The notes below the pieces were generated by a model. It was not told the DNA's origin, did not search any database, and was given only the letters and a program-made list of their open reading frames with translations. A stretch of 64,000 nt of DNA from Halalkalibacter alkalisediminis (lineage in GTDB: Bacteria; Bacillota; Bacilli; Bacillales; Bacillaceae_D), in the NCBI RefSeq assembly GCF_028610705.1, contig NZ_JAQQWT010000004.1, positions 51,938 through 115,937 of the forward strand, read 5' to 3'. Below, piece after piece: positions 1 through 9,022 of the stretch (positions are counted from its first letter, which is position 1; each line of letters starts with the position of its first letter). Both the position numbers and the translations under genes were made by a program.

Positions 1-77
1 TGGCTTAAAACCTTGCAGTGGCTTCGCTCATTGCTTAGATGGAAAGAAAAAAGGTAAAGTTCGACCTTTTTTCTTTC
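1..77 (-). repeat. Partial copy of structured dispersed repeat (hairpin plus start of P2 domain)
   Basis: This is a near-exact duplicate of 152-228. Read on the minus strand it is a hairpin with 14-bp arms (42-55 pairing with 64-77) followed by the conserved AAGCAATGAGCG start of the second domain. It is cut by the window edge. Its nearby second copy suggests local duplication of the element. Confidence 0.8.
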
Positions 78-104
78 TCCTAATTCGCCCTGTACTTATG
101 GTGT

Positions 105-229
105 TTGCAATGGCTTCGCTCACTGCGCGCCCTCTGAGAAGGGCACTCAGATGGCTTAAAACCTTGCAGTGGCTTCGCTCATTGCTTAGATGGAAAGAAA
201 AAAGGTAAAGTTCGACCTTTTTTCTTTCC
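105..229 (-). repeat. Complete copy of structured dispersed repeat, also the likely yuzB terminator
   Basis: On the minus strand, starting directly after the yuzB stop, there is a hairpin (192-206 with 215-229) and then a multi-stem domain closed by GCAATG (180-185) and CATTGC (107-112). Inner pairs are CACTGC/GCAGTG (121-126 with 166-171) and TCTGAG/CTCAGA (133-138 with 146-151). The same layout with different but complementary arms occurs at 529-657 and 24857-24987. The first hairpin probably also ends yuzB transcription. Confidence 0.8.
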
Positions 230-231
230 AT

Positions 232-468
232 CTAAAACATCGGGTTTTCTTCTAGAAAGGTGTGTATATTTTCAACGAGTTCCTCGTTTGTTTCACCGGA
301 TACATACTCTCCATTTACAAGAGCAAATGGTTCTATTGCGCAATTTCCACAATTACTTAAACATCCATATTCAATTATATCTAGGTTTGGATCTTTCTCT
401 AATTCTTCCATCGCTTTTTGTGTTCCACTCGCTAAATTGCTTAAGCAAAATTCAATAATCGGACGCAT
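232..468 (-). CDS. yuzB: YuzB family (DUF1450) small cysteine-rich protein
   Basis: A 78-residue cytosolic protein. The N-terminal FCLSN and the [10 protein letters not shown] block give four cysteines in the pattern of the YuzB/DUF1450 family, which looks like a thioredoxin-like ferredoxin fold; the biochemical function is not established. It is divergent from the NDH-2 gene, the same neighbourhood as in B. subtilis (yuzB-yutJ). A hairpin belonging to the dispersed repeat follows the stop codon directly. Length and cysteine layout match the family, so the identification is firm even though the role is not. Confidence 0.9.
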   Translation of the reverse strand: MRPIIEFCLSNLASGTQKAMEELEKDPNLDIIEYGCLSNCGNCAIEPFALVNGEYVSGETNEELVENIHTFLEENPMF

Positions 469-528
469 TTTTTCACCTCTTTAATCTTCTTCTTCATGCT
501 ACTCCCGTATAGAAAAGAAGTCAATTCT

Positions 529-657
529 AGAGTCTGTTCAAAAAGGGGAAAATCACCCTTTTTGAACAGACTCTAAGCAATGAGCGGAACCGCTACAAGG
601 TTTTGAGCCTCTAGGAGTGGGGTTATCCAAGAGGCGTGTAGCTTGTGGAGCCATTGC
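529..657 (+). repeat. Structured dispersed repeat, copy A
   Basis: It starts with a hairpin whose arms are AGAGTCTGTTC (529-539) and GAACAGACTCT (564-574) around an inner AAAAAGG/CCTTTTT. It continues with GCAATGAGCGGAACCG (577-592), GCTACA (592-597) pairing with TGTAGC (637-642), CCTCT (608-612) pairing with AGAGG (630-634), and closes with TGTGGAGCCATTGC ending at 657. It fills most of the divergent yuzB / tetR-yutJ intergenic region. Confidence 0.8.
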
Positions 658-803
658 CATCTTTTAGAACACGCTATTCTAGTCTTTCAAATCTGGGTCA
701 TAAGAAAAGGTTCTCAACAAAATTCACAAATTTGTTGTTTTTTTTCGGATTCCTAGATATAATCAAAACTGACCAGGGTCACTTTTATGTGAGGAGATAG
801 GAT

Positions 804-2447
804 ATGAATGAACGAGCAAAAAAAGTAAAGACGAAAGAACGGATTGAACAAGCTGCGTTGGCTCTTTTTCAAGAGAAAGGCTACTCCCGTACAACTGTTC
901 AAGAAATTACAAATGCTGCTAAAGTAGCTAAAGGTACATTCTTCAATCATTTCCCTACAAAGGATTCGATTATGCAATCGCTTGCAAAAGATCGTCTTCA
1001 AGCGGTTATGCCATACGTTCAACAATCACATTTTAAAAATAGACCTTTATCGATCAGGTTACGCACTTATTTACAATTTATTTTAAACGATTATGATAGG
1101 TATCCATCCTTAACCATTGAGATGTGGAACCATGTACTCAAAGAGCAAACAATACTCTTTGAACATTGGCATGAACTTTTACAGGATGCGAAAACTAAAG
1201 GGGAACTGAATTCAGCTGCCTCTGTCTTCACATGGACTCATATCATTCATAGTTTGATCTCACACGGCATTAAAACCTTTGCAACTGAACCGACAAAAGG
1301 GCGTTTACTTGAAAACGTCATGACATTGGTTGACACCAGTCTTGAAGCAATTATCGAAAAAAGGGGATATCCATTTATGAAAAAACTCGTTATTTTAGGC
1401 GGCGGTTACGGCGGTATGCGTGTACTTCAACGACTTTTACCAGAAGGTCTACCTGAAGATGTTGAAATTACATTAATTGACAGACTCCCTTATCACTGTT
1501 TGAAAACGGAATATTACGCGTTAGCAGCAGGAACTGCCGCAGATCACCACCTTCGCGTTGTCTTTCCTGAAGATGCAAGATTGACGATTAAATATGGAAC
1601 GATCACGAATATTAACCTACAAGATAAAACAGTTGAGTTAGATGGTGATCAATTTGTACCTTACGATAAATTAATTATTGGCCTTGGCTGTGAAGATAAA
1701 TACCATAACGTGCCAGGTGCTGCAGAATTCACACACAGCATTCAGACAATGGATAAAACAAGAAGAACGTATGAAACACTTAATAACGTTCGTCCGAATG
1801 GAGTTGTCTCTATTGTTGGTGCTGGATTAAGCGGTGTTGAGCTTGCAAGTGAACTAAGAGAAAGTCGTCCTGATTTATCGATTAAACTTTTTGATCGTGG
1901 AGAAATCATCTTATCTATGTTCCCACGCAAACTTAGTACGTATGTGCAAAATTGGTTTGTTGATCACGGTGTCGATGTGATTAATAAATCAAACATCACA
2001 AAAGTGGAAGACGGCATTCTTTATAATCACGACGAACCAATTGAGTGCGATGCGATCATTTGGACAGCTGGAGTTCAGCCTGTAGAAGTCGTTCGTGACC
2101 TTCAAGCAGAGAAAGATTCACAAGGTCGAGTCGTGTTAACACCTCAGCACTTCCTTCCAAATAATGAAGATGTGTTTGTTGTCGGCGACTGTGCAAGCCT
2201 CCCTCATGCCCCAAGTGCTCAACTTGCTGAAGGGCAAGCTGAACAAATTGTGATGATCTTGAAAAAGCAATGGGCTGGCGAAGCACTACCAGAAGAATTA
2301 CCTCGTATTAAGTTAAAAGGTGTACTGGGTTCACTAGGGAAGAAACACGGATTCGGTTTAATGGGCGAGCGCACGCTACTCGGTCGAGTGCCACGGGTTT
2401 TAAAAAGCGGAGTACTCTGGATGTATAAGTATCATTCTGGTTCATAA
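804..2447 (+). CDS. yutJ: In-frame fusion of a TetR-family regulator with a type II NADH dehydrogenase (YutJ-like)
   Basis: Residues 1-191 are a TetR-type repressor: the N-terminal helix-turn-helix reads ERIEQAALALFQEKGYSRTT then VAKGTFFNHFPTKD. Residues 192-547 are a complete FAD/NAD(P)-binding pyridine nucleotide-disulfide oxidoreductase of the NDH-2/YutJ type, starting MKKLVILGGGYGG (FAD dinucleotide fold), with a second nucleotide fold at VSIVGAGLSGVELASEL and the FAD-binding VFVVGDCA near residue 460. YutJ-type enzymes pass electrons from NADH to membrane quinone. No stop codon separates the two parts, yet the YutJ part has its own ribosome site before its ATG at 1377, so two products are possible. 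The TetR part may regulate this gene. The SD before 804 (GAGGAGATAGG) is good. Confidence 0.88.
   Translation: MNERAKKVKTKERIEQAALALFQEKGYSRTTVQEITNAAKVAKGTFFNHFPTKDSIMQSLAKDRLQAVMPYVQQSHFKNRPLSIRLRTYLQFILNDYDRYPSLTIEMWNHVLKEQTILFEHWHELLQDAKTKGELNSAASVFTWTHIIHSLISHGIKTFATEPTKGRLLENVMTLVDTSLEAIIEKRGYPFMKKLVILGGGYGGMRVLQRLLPEGLPEDVEITLIDRLPYHCLKTEYYALAAGTAADHHLRVVFPEDARLTIKYGTITNINLQDKTVELDGDQFVPYDKLIIGLGCEDKYHNVPGAAEFTHSIQTMDKTRRTYETLNNVRPNGVVSIVGAGLSGVELASELRESRPDLSIKLFDRGEIILSMFPRKLSTYVQNWFVDHGVDVINKSNITKVEDGILYNHDEPIECDAIIWTAGVQPVEVVRDLQAEKDSQGRVVLTPQHFLPNNEDVFVVGDCASLPHAPSAQLAEGQAEQIVMILKKQWAGEALPEELPRIKLKGVLGSLGKKHGFGLMGERTLLGRVPRVLKSGVLWMYKYHSGS
1361..1379 (+). promoter_or_regulatory. 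Internal ribosome binding site and ATG for the NDH-2 half
   Basis: AAGGGG at 1361-1366 lies 10 nt before ATG 1377, exactly where stand-alone YutJ proteins start. It would let the oxidoreductase be made as a separate polypeptide although the upstream TetR frame runs straight into it. Confidence 0.6.
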
Positions 2448-2454
2448 ATTTCTT

Positions 2455-2486
2455 AGACCAAATCAAATTAGATTTGGTCTTTTTAA
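2455..2486 (+). terminator. Intrinsic terminator after tetR-yutJ
   Basis: The arms AGACCAAATC and GATTTGGTCT form a 10-bp stem followed by a T-run. Confidence 0.9.
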
Positions 2487-2643
2487 TTATTTAAGAAAAT
2501 TAATATGTAAGCAATGCGCAATAATCAATAGAGACCGTTCCATTTTATTGTGGATAAAAGGAAAAATAGGCTAACTCTCCTGGTTATTCAGCCATACACT
2601 ATCATAGGTAGATATCCTAATAATAGGTGAGGTGTATCATAAA

Positions 2644-3018
2644 ATGAGTAACCAACAATTTTTTTACAAAGGCCCTATCTCTCGCTCTAAACAAATTGAC
2701 ACCATCATTACAGACATCGAGAACATGAAGCATTTGAATGAACAAACTGTCGTAGATACAAAAAAAGCCATTGATGAATTACTAGAAGATGCGAATAAAA
2801 CGATTAGAGAAGCTACAAATGATGTCATCTATGAGCTTAAATTACATCTAGAAAAAAAGGTTCAAGAAATTGTCAATGATGTTGCCACTAAAGCAGAGAA
2901 ATCCGTTAATAAAACGGCTAGAAAAGCGGCAAGACGAGCGGCTAAAAGAGCGGCACGTAAAGCCTCTAATAAAGCCATACAACATGCACAATCTCTCTCA
3001 AATATACAAGAGCTCTAA
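2644..3018 (+). CDS. Small basic alanine/lysine-rich coiled-coil protein of unknown function
   Basis: 124 residues from ATG 2644, chosen over an earlier GTG because GTGAGG sits about 10 nt upstream. The protein is almost entirely helical: a central acidic/basic coiled-coil stretch, then a C-terminal tail rich in Ala, Lys and Arg (KTARKAARRAAKRAARKASN). Such tails are typical of histone H1-like or nucleic-acid-binding proteins, but no family was recognised. No signal peptide or membrane segment is visible. It is monocistronic, with an intrinsic terminator right after the stop. DNA or RNA binding is inference from charge pattern only. Confidence 0.65.
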   Translation: MSNQQFFYKGPISRSKQIDTIITDIENMKHLNEQTVVDTKKAIDELLEDANKTIREATNDVIYELKLHLEKKVQEIVNDVATKAEKSVNKTARKAARRAAKRAARKASNKAIQHAQSLSNIQEL

Positions 3019-3022
3019 ACCG

Positions 3023-3047
3023 AGTGTCGGCCTCGACACTTTTTTTG
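3023..3047 (+). terminator. Intrinsic terminator
   Basis: AGTGTCG (3023-3029) pairs with CGACACT (3034-3040), followed by seven T residues. Confidence 0.9.
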
Positions 3048-3138
3048 TTCCGACTGGTCTTGACTCCCCCATTTCATTAGTCTAATAACTTTTAAAAGCT
3101 AATCATGGATTCAGCAAAACACAAATAAAAAAACCGAA

Positions 3139-3441
3139 TCAGCCAAGCTGTTCGATTTTTCCATAGATATCTTTTAATTTAGGGTTTCCTTCTGCTACAA
3201 CTTCGTCTTCTAATACGACTAGTGGATAGAAATATTCGTCATCCTTGATGGCCTCAGCAAATTTAATATCGATTTCTTCCTCACCTGGATGATCAATATC
3301 AATGTATGTAAAATCAAACGAAGTTTCAGGGAACTTACGAGTAATTGCTGCTTCAAGCCATTCCATCGTTTCTTTTGCACTTGGTAAATGAATGCAACTT
3401 GCGCATTTTTCTTCTGCTCCATAGACTGTAATCTTTACCAT
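3139..3441 (-). CDS. yuzD: YuzD family (DUF1462) thioredoxin-like protein
   Basis: 100 residues from the ATG at 3441, which has GAGGAG nine nt upstream; an earlier ATG at 3450 touches the SD. The N-terminal beta strand followed by ECASC-type KCASCIHLP (CxxC), then a helix and YIDIDHPGEEE, is the YuzD/DUF1462 pattern. These small proteins have a thioredoxin-like fold with a CxxC motif near the N-terminus. The function is unknown, but the location between yutJ and yutI, next to other redox and Fe-S proteins, is conserved in Bacillus. Confidence 0.88.
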   Translation of the reverse strand: MVKITVYGAEEKCASCIHLPSAKETMEWLEAAITRKFPETSFDFTYIDIDHPGEEEIDIKFAEAIKDDEYFYPLVVLEDEVVAEGNPKLKDIYGKIEQLG

Positions 3442-3652
3442 ATCCACCATCTCCTCACACCCTTTTCTAACAACATTATATTATACAAGCTCAATATTGG
3501 ATAGCACGTTGGGTAGACTCGGTTCAGTTACCGAGAGGTCAGTTTATCACTTTTTCCAAATTTTCACTTAAAGTCGAGTGGAAAATCAAGCAGAATCATG
3601 GATTTTTTTTTGAAACCCCATTATAATAGGTAGTAGAAAGGAGTTGTTTGAA

Positions 3653-3889
3653 ATGGCAACAGCTGAAATGATTGAACAAGTTAGTGAAGTATTAGATAAG
3701 CTTCGTCCTTTCTTGCTACGTGATGGCGGGGATGTTGAACTCGTTGATGTAGAAGATGGAATTGTGAAGGTACGTCTTCTTGGTGCTTGCGGATCATGCC
3801 CAAGTTCTACAATTACGTTAAAAGCAGGTATTGAACGCGCGCTTCTTGAAGAAGTTCCTGGCGTAAAGGAAATTGAGCAAGTCTTTTAA
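3653..3889 (+). CDS. yutI: NifU-like Fe-S scaffold/carrier protein YutI
   Basis: 78 residues comprising just the NifU C-terminal domain: [36 protein letters not shown], with the CxxC that holds a transient [4Fe-4S] cluster. Such Nfu proteins carry clusters from the SUF scaffold to client enzymes; lipoyl synthase, encoded at 18 kb, is a typical kind of client, although no specific link is shown here. Start ATG 3653 is preceded by AAAGGAG at 3637-3643; the upstream TTG is too close to the SD. It is monocistronic with a strong terminator after it. Confidence 0.93.
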   Translation: MATAEMIEQVSEVLDKLRPFLLRDGGDVELVDVEDGIVKVRLLGACGSCPSSTITLKAGIERALLEEVPGVKEIEQVF

Positions 3890-3894
3890 TAGGA

Positions 3895-3930
3895 AAACGC
3901 CCGACATTGGTCGGGCGTTTCTTTTTCTTT
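3895..3930 (+). terminator. Strong intrinsic terminator after yutI
   Basis: AAACGCCCGAC (3895-3905) pairs with GTCGGGCGTTT (3910-3920), followed by a T-rich tract. Confidence 0.92.
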
Positions 3931-4161
3931 TTACATATAAAATTGCTCAAACATGGACTCTGCTTCTTCATACGTATTAAAAAGTGCATCATCCGCTTCA
4001 ATCGGATGGTAAAAATCAAACAGCAACAAAGATAACTGTTCAGGATTCATTGGATCTCTTGCGATCGTTGCTTCTTGAATCGTTGAAACGGTTTGGGTAT
4101 GTGGGTTGCGGTAAATGATATACACTTGTTGCCCAACTTGTAATTGCTGAATATCAATCAT
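3931..4161 (-). CDS. Small SplA-like protein downstream of thrB
   Basis: 76 residues: VGQQVYIIYRNPHTQTVSTIQEATI, then a C-terminal half with YHPIEADDALF and EEAE. The VY-x-YRNPHTQ-x-V-x-IQEA pattern resembles SplA, the small negative regulator of the spore photoproduct lyase operon. That match is from memory of the family, and no splB lies beside it here. Its start codon lies inside a perfect 11-bp inverted repeat (4156-4166 with 4190-4200) that loops out the SD. It sits 48 nt after thrB on the same strand, so it may be read from the threonine operon. Confidence 0.6.
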   Translation of the reverse strand: MIDIQQLQVGQQVYIIYRNPHTQTVSTIQEATIARDPMNPEQLSLLLFDFYHPIEADDALFNTYEEAESMFEQFYM

Positions 4162-4200
4162 GGCGGACCTCCCCTTTTTGTTGGTTTGCCCGCCATGATT
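4156..4200 (-). promoter_or_regulatory. Hairpin enclosing the start codon and SD of the SplA-like gene
   Basis: On the minus strand, AATCATGGCGG and CCGCCATGATT are perfect 11-bp complements. The loop contains the SD (GGGGAGG) and the distal arm contains the ATG. Such a fold in mRNA read from thrB would bury the start codon. There is no T-run, so it is not a simple terminator. A role in translational control is inference. Confidence 0.55.
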
Positions 4201-4209
4201 TAAAACTAT

Positions 4210-5145
4210 TCAATTTGTTTGAGCAGATGTTGCTTTATGAGAAATTCCTTTTTTGACTTGAATGCCTACTTTTGCTGGTCGTAAGACAGCCACTTCAAAG
4301 GCAGGAAAATGTCGTTGTAGTTTATTTTGTATCTCTTCCCCGCGCTTGGCTGGAGCTAAGCATAACATCGTTGGACCTGCCCCGCTTAAAGCAGCGCCAT
4401 ATGCCGATGTTTCTTCTTGAACGACACGAATGACTTCTTCAAGGTGAGGAATTAGTTCGCGGCGGTACGGATGATGAAATAAATCTTCATTCATCATTTT
4501 CCCTGCGGCTTCCCAGTTTCCTTGTAGAAGAGCGGCTACTAAAACATTCGCGACACTGCTTGCTCTTACAGCTTGACGATAGTCAAGTTCTTCTGGCAAA
4601 ACCCCTCGGGCCTTTTTCGTTTTTAGTTCTTCAGAAGGAACGAGTAAAACGAGATCGACTTCGGGTATTCCACCGTACAATACATCTGTAGAAGTTTCCG
4701 TATGCGTCCCAATGACAAGACCTCCGTAGATTGAAGCGGCCACATTATCTGGATGACCCTCCCATAAACTTGCAAAACGAATTTTCTCTTCAACTGAAAG
4801 TGGCTCTCCCACCAATTGATTGGCAAGCTCAATTCCGGCCACAATGGCAGCTGCACTGCTACCAAGACCACGTGCTAGCGGAATGTCACTCGTCATCTCC
4901 ACATGACAAGGTGGTAGCTCTTGACCAAGCTCTTTTGCGACATGCGCAGCGACTTGATAAATTAAGTTATCTTCTCCTGTTTCAATACCTTGTAAATCAA
5001 CAGAAGAAGAGGCAAACAACCACTGATCTGAAACTTTCACTTCAAGTGTTAAAAAGCGATTAACTGCAAGCCCGACTGAATCAAAGCCGGGGCCTAAATT
5101 GGCAGAGCTGCCAGGAACCGTAATGGAGAATGGTTCTAGGCTCAT
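4210..5145 (-). CDS. thrB: Homoserine kinase
   Basis: 311 residues, a GHMP kinase that phosphorylates homoserine with ATP in the last but one step of threonine synthesis. The N-terminal [21 protein letters not shown] and the ATP-loop [17 protein letters not shown] are diagnostic; the C-terminal [13 protein letters not shown] is the third GHMP motif. Its ATG overlaps the thrC stop by four bases (ATGA), so the two are translationally coupled. It is last of the hom-thrC-thrB operon. Length matches the family, with a short extra C-terminal tail. Confidence 0.97.
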   Translation of the reverse strand: MSLEPFSITVPGSSANLGPGFDSVGLAVNRFLTLEVKVSDQWLFASSSVDLQGIETGEDNLIYQVAAHVAKELGQELPPCHVEMTSDIPLARGLGSSAAAIVAGIELANQLVGEPLSVEEKIRFASLWEGHPDNVAASIYGGLVIGTHTETSTDVLYGGIPEVDLVLLVPSEELKTKKARGVLPEELDYRQAVRASSVANVLVAALLQGNWEAAGKMMNEDLFHHPYRRELIPHLEEVIRVVQEETSAYGAALSGAGPTMLCLAPAKRGEEIQNKLQRHFPAFEVAVLRPAKVGIQVKKGISHKATSAQTN

Positions 5146-6206
5146 GAAGTGACACCACCTTTAAGGTGAGAAAGGAATGCTTCTTTATCATTTGGTAAAA
5201 CAGTTGGTTTGACTGTTACCGTATCGATTGCTGTGTTTGGATCTTTTAAGCCATTGCCTGTTAGGACACAAACAACAGTAGCTCCTTTTTTGATCTCACC
5301 AGAGGCAATTTGTTTTTTCAATCCTGCTAAAGATGCACAAGAAGCTGGTTCTGCAAACACACCTTCACGACTTGCAAGCAGTTGATACGCTTCTAAAATC
5401 TCCTCGTCTGTTACGAAGTCAATGGAACCATCCGATTCTTCCTTCGCTGCAACTGCTTTATCCCAGCTAGCAGGATTTCCGATACGAATAGCTGTTGCGA
5501 TTGTTTCTGGCTCTTCGATTACTTCACCACGAACGATTGCCGCAGCGCCTTCTGCTTCAAATCCGCGCATTTCCGGAAGACCTGTACCTTTTTTCTCATG
5601 GTACTCCTTGAATCCCTTCCAGTACGCTGTGATATTACCAGCATTCCCAACAGGAATCGCAAGTACATCTGGAGCTTTCCCTAAAGCATCAACAATTTCA
5701 AAAGCCGCTGTTTTCTGTCCTTCAATTCGGTAAGGATTTACTGAATTTACAAGAGTGATTGGCTCTGTTTCACTGATCTCACGAACGATATCAAGTGCGT
5801 TATCAAAGTTCCCTTTAATTTCTAATACCTCTGCACCGTACATAACCGCTTGGGCAAGCTTGCCGAGCGCGATCTTCCCTTCAGGGATAACAACGACACA
5901 TTTAAGTCCCGCACGAGCTCCATAAGCCGCAGCAGCCGCAGACGTGTTTCCTGTAGAAGCACAAATAATCGCTTTGCTTCCTTCTTCTTTTGCCTTGGCA
6001 ACCGCCATCACCATACCACGATCTTTAAACGAACCTGTTGGGTTCAGACCTTCGTATTTAACAAAAATCTTTACGCCCCACTCTTTGGAGATGTGCTCAA
6101 GCTCAATAAGTGGTGTATTTCCTTCATGTAAAGTAAGCAGAGGCGTTTCCTCTGTAACAGGTAAAAATTCTTTATATTCTTGGATTAACCCTTTCCAACG
6201 ACTCAT
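5142..6206 (-). CDS. thrC: Threonine synthase
   Basis: 354 residues, PLP fold type II. It converts O-phosphohomoserine to threonine. [19 protein letters not shown] contains the PLP-binding lysine, and the [18 protein letters not shown] and [12 protein letters not shown] segments are typical of the short Bacillus-type enzyme. It lies two bases after hom and overlaps thrB by four bases. Nothing is missing. Confidence 0.98.
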   Translation of the reverse strand: MSRWKGLIQEYKEFLPVTEETPLLTLHEGNTPLIELEHISKEWGVKIFVKYEGLNPTGSFKDRGMVMAVAKAKEEGSKAIICASTGNTSAAAAAYGARAGLKCVVVIPEGKIALGKLAQAVMYGAEVLEIKGNFDNALDIVREISETEPITLVNSVNPYRIEGQKTAAFEIVDALGKAPDVLAIPVGNAGNITAYWKGFKEYHEKKGTGLPEMRGFEAEGAAAIVRGEVIEEPETIATAIRIGNPASWDKAVAAKEESDGSIDFVTDEEILEAYQLLASREGVFAEPASCASLAGLKKQIASGEIKKGATVVCVLTGNGLKDPNTAIDTVTVKPTVLPNDKEAFLSHLKGGVTS

Positions 6207-6208
6207 TT

Positions 6209-7507
6209 CTAGCGTCCCCCTTCGACACGATAACAGCTTTCAATCGATTCAATGACATCAAGCTCTGATAATTTTTTATATAGATTCTCATAGTTTTCCT
6301 TGTTTGTGTGATGAGTAATCACGATAACTTCAGCAACTTCATGGCCTTCAATTGGCAACTGTAGTAGCTTTTCAAAACTGACTTCATATTCTGCAAATAA
6401 GCTTGTGACCGCTTGGAATGTACCTGCTTGATCAACGACACGCAGACGTAAGAAATACTTTGAGTCAATTTCATTCGCTTCTTTTAATACTCGTTGATGA
6501 AGCGGCTCTTGAACCGCACGACCACAAACGCCTAGACGCATATTCTTCATCACGGATACTAAATCAGAAACAACCGCTGTAGCTGTTGGCAAAGAACCAG
6601 CACCTGGTCCATAGAACATCGTCTCTCCTACTGCTTCTCCGTACACATAAACGGCATTATACTCGTTATGCACTGATGATAAAGGATGCTCCTTCGGCAG
6701 TAAAGTTGGCTCAACGCTCACTTCAACACGTCCATCATCACGTTTAGCCAAACCGATTAATTTCATTGTATATCCTAATTGATCACAATAATCTAGATCT
6801 GTTTTCGTAACAGAAGAAATCCCTTTGACCGTGACATCATCTAAGCTCACATTCATTGAGAAGCCAAGTGTTGCTAAGATCGCCATCTTACGCGCTGCAT
6901 CTAATCCTTCTACGTCTGCTGTTGGGTCGCTTTCTGCAAAACCTAACTCTTGTGCTTGTTTTAATACATCTTCATAAGAACTACCGTTTTGCGTCATTTT
7001 TGTGAGGATATAGTTGGTTGTTCCATTTACAATCCCCATCATTTTTGTAATGCGATCTGCAGATAAACCATCACTTAAACTTCTTAAGATTGGAATGCCT
7101 CCAGCAACGCTTGCTTCATAATAAAGATCACAGCCATGCTCAGCTGCTACTTGAAGAAGCTCAGCTCCGTAAATCGCCATTAGATCTTTATTTGCGGTCA
7201 CGACATGCTTGCCGTTACGTAGAGCCGTTAAAAGATGTTCTTTTGTCGACTCAATCCCACCCATTACTTCAATGATGACATCTATGTCTTGGTCAAAAAG
7301 AACGTCTTCAATTTGATCTGTTACTAATGAATCATCCATTTCAACCACTCTTTGTTTCTCTATATCACGCACTAGTACTTTTTTAACCGTTACAGGGCAG
7401 CCAACTTGATGGCGTAATTCTTCTTGATGCCGGCTAATAATGGAAACGACACCCGTTCCTACTGTACCTAGGCCAAGTAATCCGATCCGAACTTCCACTG
7501 CTGACAT
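6209..7507 (-). CDS. hom: Homoserine dehydrogenase
   Basis: 432 residues from the ATG at 7507, preceded by GAAGGAG; an in-frame upstream extension to 7606 is possible but has no comparable SD. It reduces aspartate semialdehyde to homoserine with NAD(P)H. The N-terminal [14 protein letters not shown] binds the nucleotide; VTANKDLMA and the GGIPILRSL / [11 protein letters not shown] segments form the catalytic domain. The last about 80 residues are an ACT domain, expected to sense threonine. First gene of the hom-thrC-thrB operon. Length equals the B. subtilis enzyme. Confidence 0.97.
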   Translation of the reverse strand: MSAVEVRIGLLGLGTVGTGVVSIISRHQEELRHQVGCPVTVKKVLVRDIEKQRVVEMDDSLVTDQIEDVLFDQDIDVIIEVMGGIESTKEHLLTALRNGKHVVTANKDLMAIYGAELLQVAAEHGCDLYYEASVAGGIPILRSLSDGLSADRITKMMGIVNGTTNYILTKMTQNGSSYEDVLKQAQELGFAESDPTADVEGLDAARKMAILATLGFSMNVSLDDVTVKGISSVTKTDLDYCDQLGYTMKLIGLAKRDDGRVEVSVEPTLLPKEHPLSSVHNEYNAVYVYGEAVGETMFYGPGAGSLPTATAVVSDLVSVMKNMRLGVCGRAVQEPLHQRVLKEANEIDSKYFLRLRVVDQAGTFQAVTSLFAEYEVSFEKLLQLPIEGHEVAEVIVITHHTNKENYENLYKKLSELDVIESIESCYRVEGGR

Positions 7508-7689
7508 GCTCTCCACTCCTTCTTCATCTTCCGTTTCATGTATATCTAAAAAACACAAATGTTTATCTATAAAGGACATTATAGACCTCTTTTCGGCGAA
7601 GTACAATAGACAATTTATAAAAATTCAGAAAAAATAAATAAGGGAAAAATATGCAGCGGTTTCAACATTAAAACAAGGGGGTTCACCTA

Positions 7690-7742
7690 AAAAAATAAAC
7701 CTATATCCAGTCTTAGTTCATAACGATTGGATACAGGTTTTA
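7690..7742 (-). terminator. Probable terminator of yutH
   Basis: On the minus strand AACCTGTATCCA and the partly complementary TGGATATAGGTT form a stem around a 17-nt loop, followed by seven T residues. Confidence 0.75.
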
Positions 7743-7754
7743 TTCACTATTGAT

Positions 7755-8798
7755 TTACAGCCAATCAATCGGAGGCACTTGATGCGTCCCTACACCTCTG
7801 GTCATAAGTACATGTTCGGCAAACTCTTTTAGGAATCGTTCATTTTTATGTTCATTTTGTAATATGTGTAAAAAGCTTTGACCGCGTTTAATCTTTTCAT
7901 CCGTAATTTGACTGCGGTAATAATCTTCAACGGCTTCGAAATAATGCAGCGGAAACAGCAGTCTGGCATATAGTAACTTCCATGAATATGTGGTAAATGT
8001 TTCATACTGTTCATAGCCACGAATAAATGTGTTGATTTTTTCCCAAGAGAACGCCTCCTCGGTCCAATGCTGATCTCGAATCCATTCAGCGACATCCCGA
8101 CATGGATGGTCATAAACAAATTCAGTAGGTCGTTTCACAATATCACCAGCTTCTGATAACACGAGCCAAGTACGATCATTGAACCGTCGGTGGCAAATCG
8201 TGGGCTTTTCCTGTTCCAAGCTCCGGTCGTCAATCGTGGCGTCTACTACATATTGAATCGCATTTTCTGTTAATCCCATAAAGTATGGATAGGAGAATAA
8301 AAAGGCTTCGTCTACATAGGAGCGTGGCCCTTCATATAAAATTTGTTGGTACCATCCTTCTAGCTGCTCCAATCTTGTCTCCCATAGTTTCGGCCATTGT
8401 CCAAAGAAGTCGTATCCTTTCTTATTATAGACCAGTTGTTTTCCAAAATAATGGACGGTTGCTAAATGGGCTCCTTTTTCCTCTACACTTTGAAAACGAA
8501 AGATTGCTTGCCGTTCGCGCTCTTCTCCATTTGGTAATGGACAGACATACACTTCTTGCCCATCAATCAGTCCCGACCTGCCTTTATAAAGGGTCGGAAG
8601 CGGTTCTAATATCGACGTATCCCCTACGCGCCTTAAGTAATCTGAATAAGCAAGCATCTCTTCTTCCTGTAACATACATTCTTCCTTTGGTAATAAAATA
8701 TACGACTTCCCTCCTGCCTCAAATCCATCATATTCACCGACCGAAAACCTTGTTTCACAATAGATCCCATAAATGTCATAGAGATTTCGTTCAAACAT
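7755..8798 (-). CDS. yutH: Spore coat-associated protein YutH (CotS-like kinase fold)
   Basis: 347 residues. The protein has the degenerate aminoglycoside-phosphotransferase/CotS-like layout of YutH; ICHRRFNDRTWLVLSE and FVYDHPCRDVAEWIRD occupy the places of the kinase catalytic and metal loops, so it is probably a pseudokinase. In B. subtilis YutH is a spore coat component made late in sporulation. It is placed between hom and yutG as in B. subtilis. No signal peptide. Confidence 0.9.
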   Translation of the reverse strand: MFERNLYDIYGIYCETRFSVGEYDGFEAGGKSYILLPKEECMLQEEEMLAYSDYLRRVGDTSILEPLPTLYKGRSGLIDGQEVYVCPLPNGEERERQAIFRFQSVEEKGAHLATVHYFGKQLVYNKKGYDFFGQWPKLWETRLEQLEGWYQQILYEGPRSYVDEAFLFSYPYFMGLTENAIQYVVDATIDDRSLEQEKPTICHRRFNDRTWLVLSEAGDIVKRPTEFVYDHPCRDVAEWIRDQHWTEEAFSWEKINTFIRGYEQYETFTTYSWKLLYARLLFPLHYFEAVEDYYRSQITDEKIKRGQSFLHILQNEHKNERFLKEFAEHVLMTRGVGTHQVPPIDWL

Positions 8799-9022
8799 TA
8801 ACTTCCCTCCTCAAACATACACTCCTTTTCCTAGTCTATGACCCAAATGAATAAAATGTGTATATGCACAGTAGACTAGTAGTAGCAATAAAATAGATGT
8901 CAAATAAGAAAAAGGTTCTTTTCTTGAATGTACGGCTTTTTTCCCTCAGGTATGTTAAGTTTAAAAAAGAAGTCTTTACTGTCTTATAGTAGAGATAGAA
9001 CTAGTCGTCGGAGGTGCTACGT

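Noticed and set aside
7508-7606. N-terminal extension of homoserine dehydrogenase
   Set aside because: The 33 extra codons have no family match, and a clear SD precedes the ATG at 7507, which gives the standard length.
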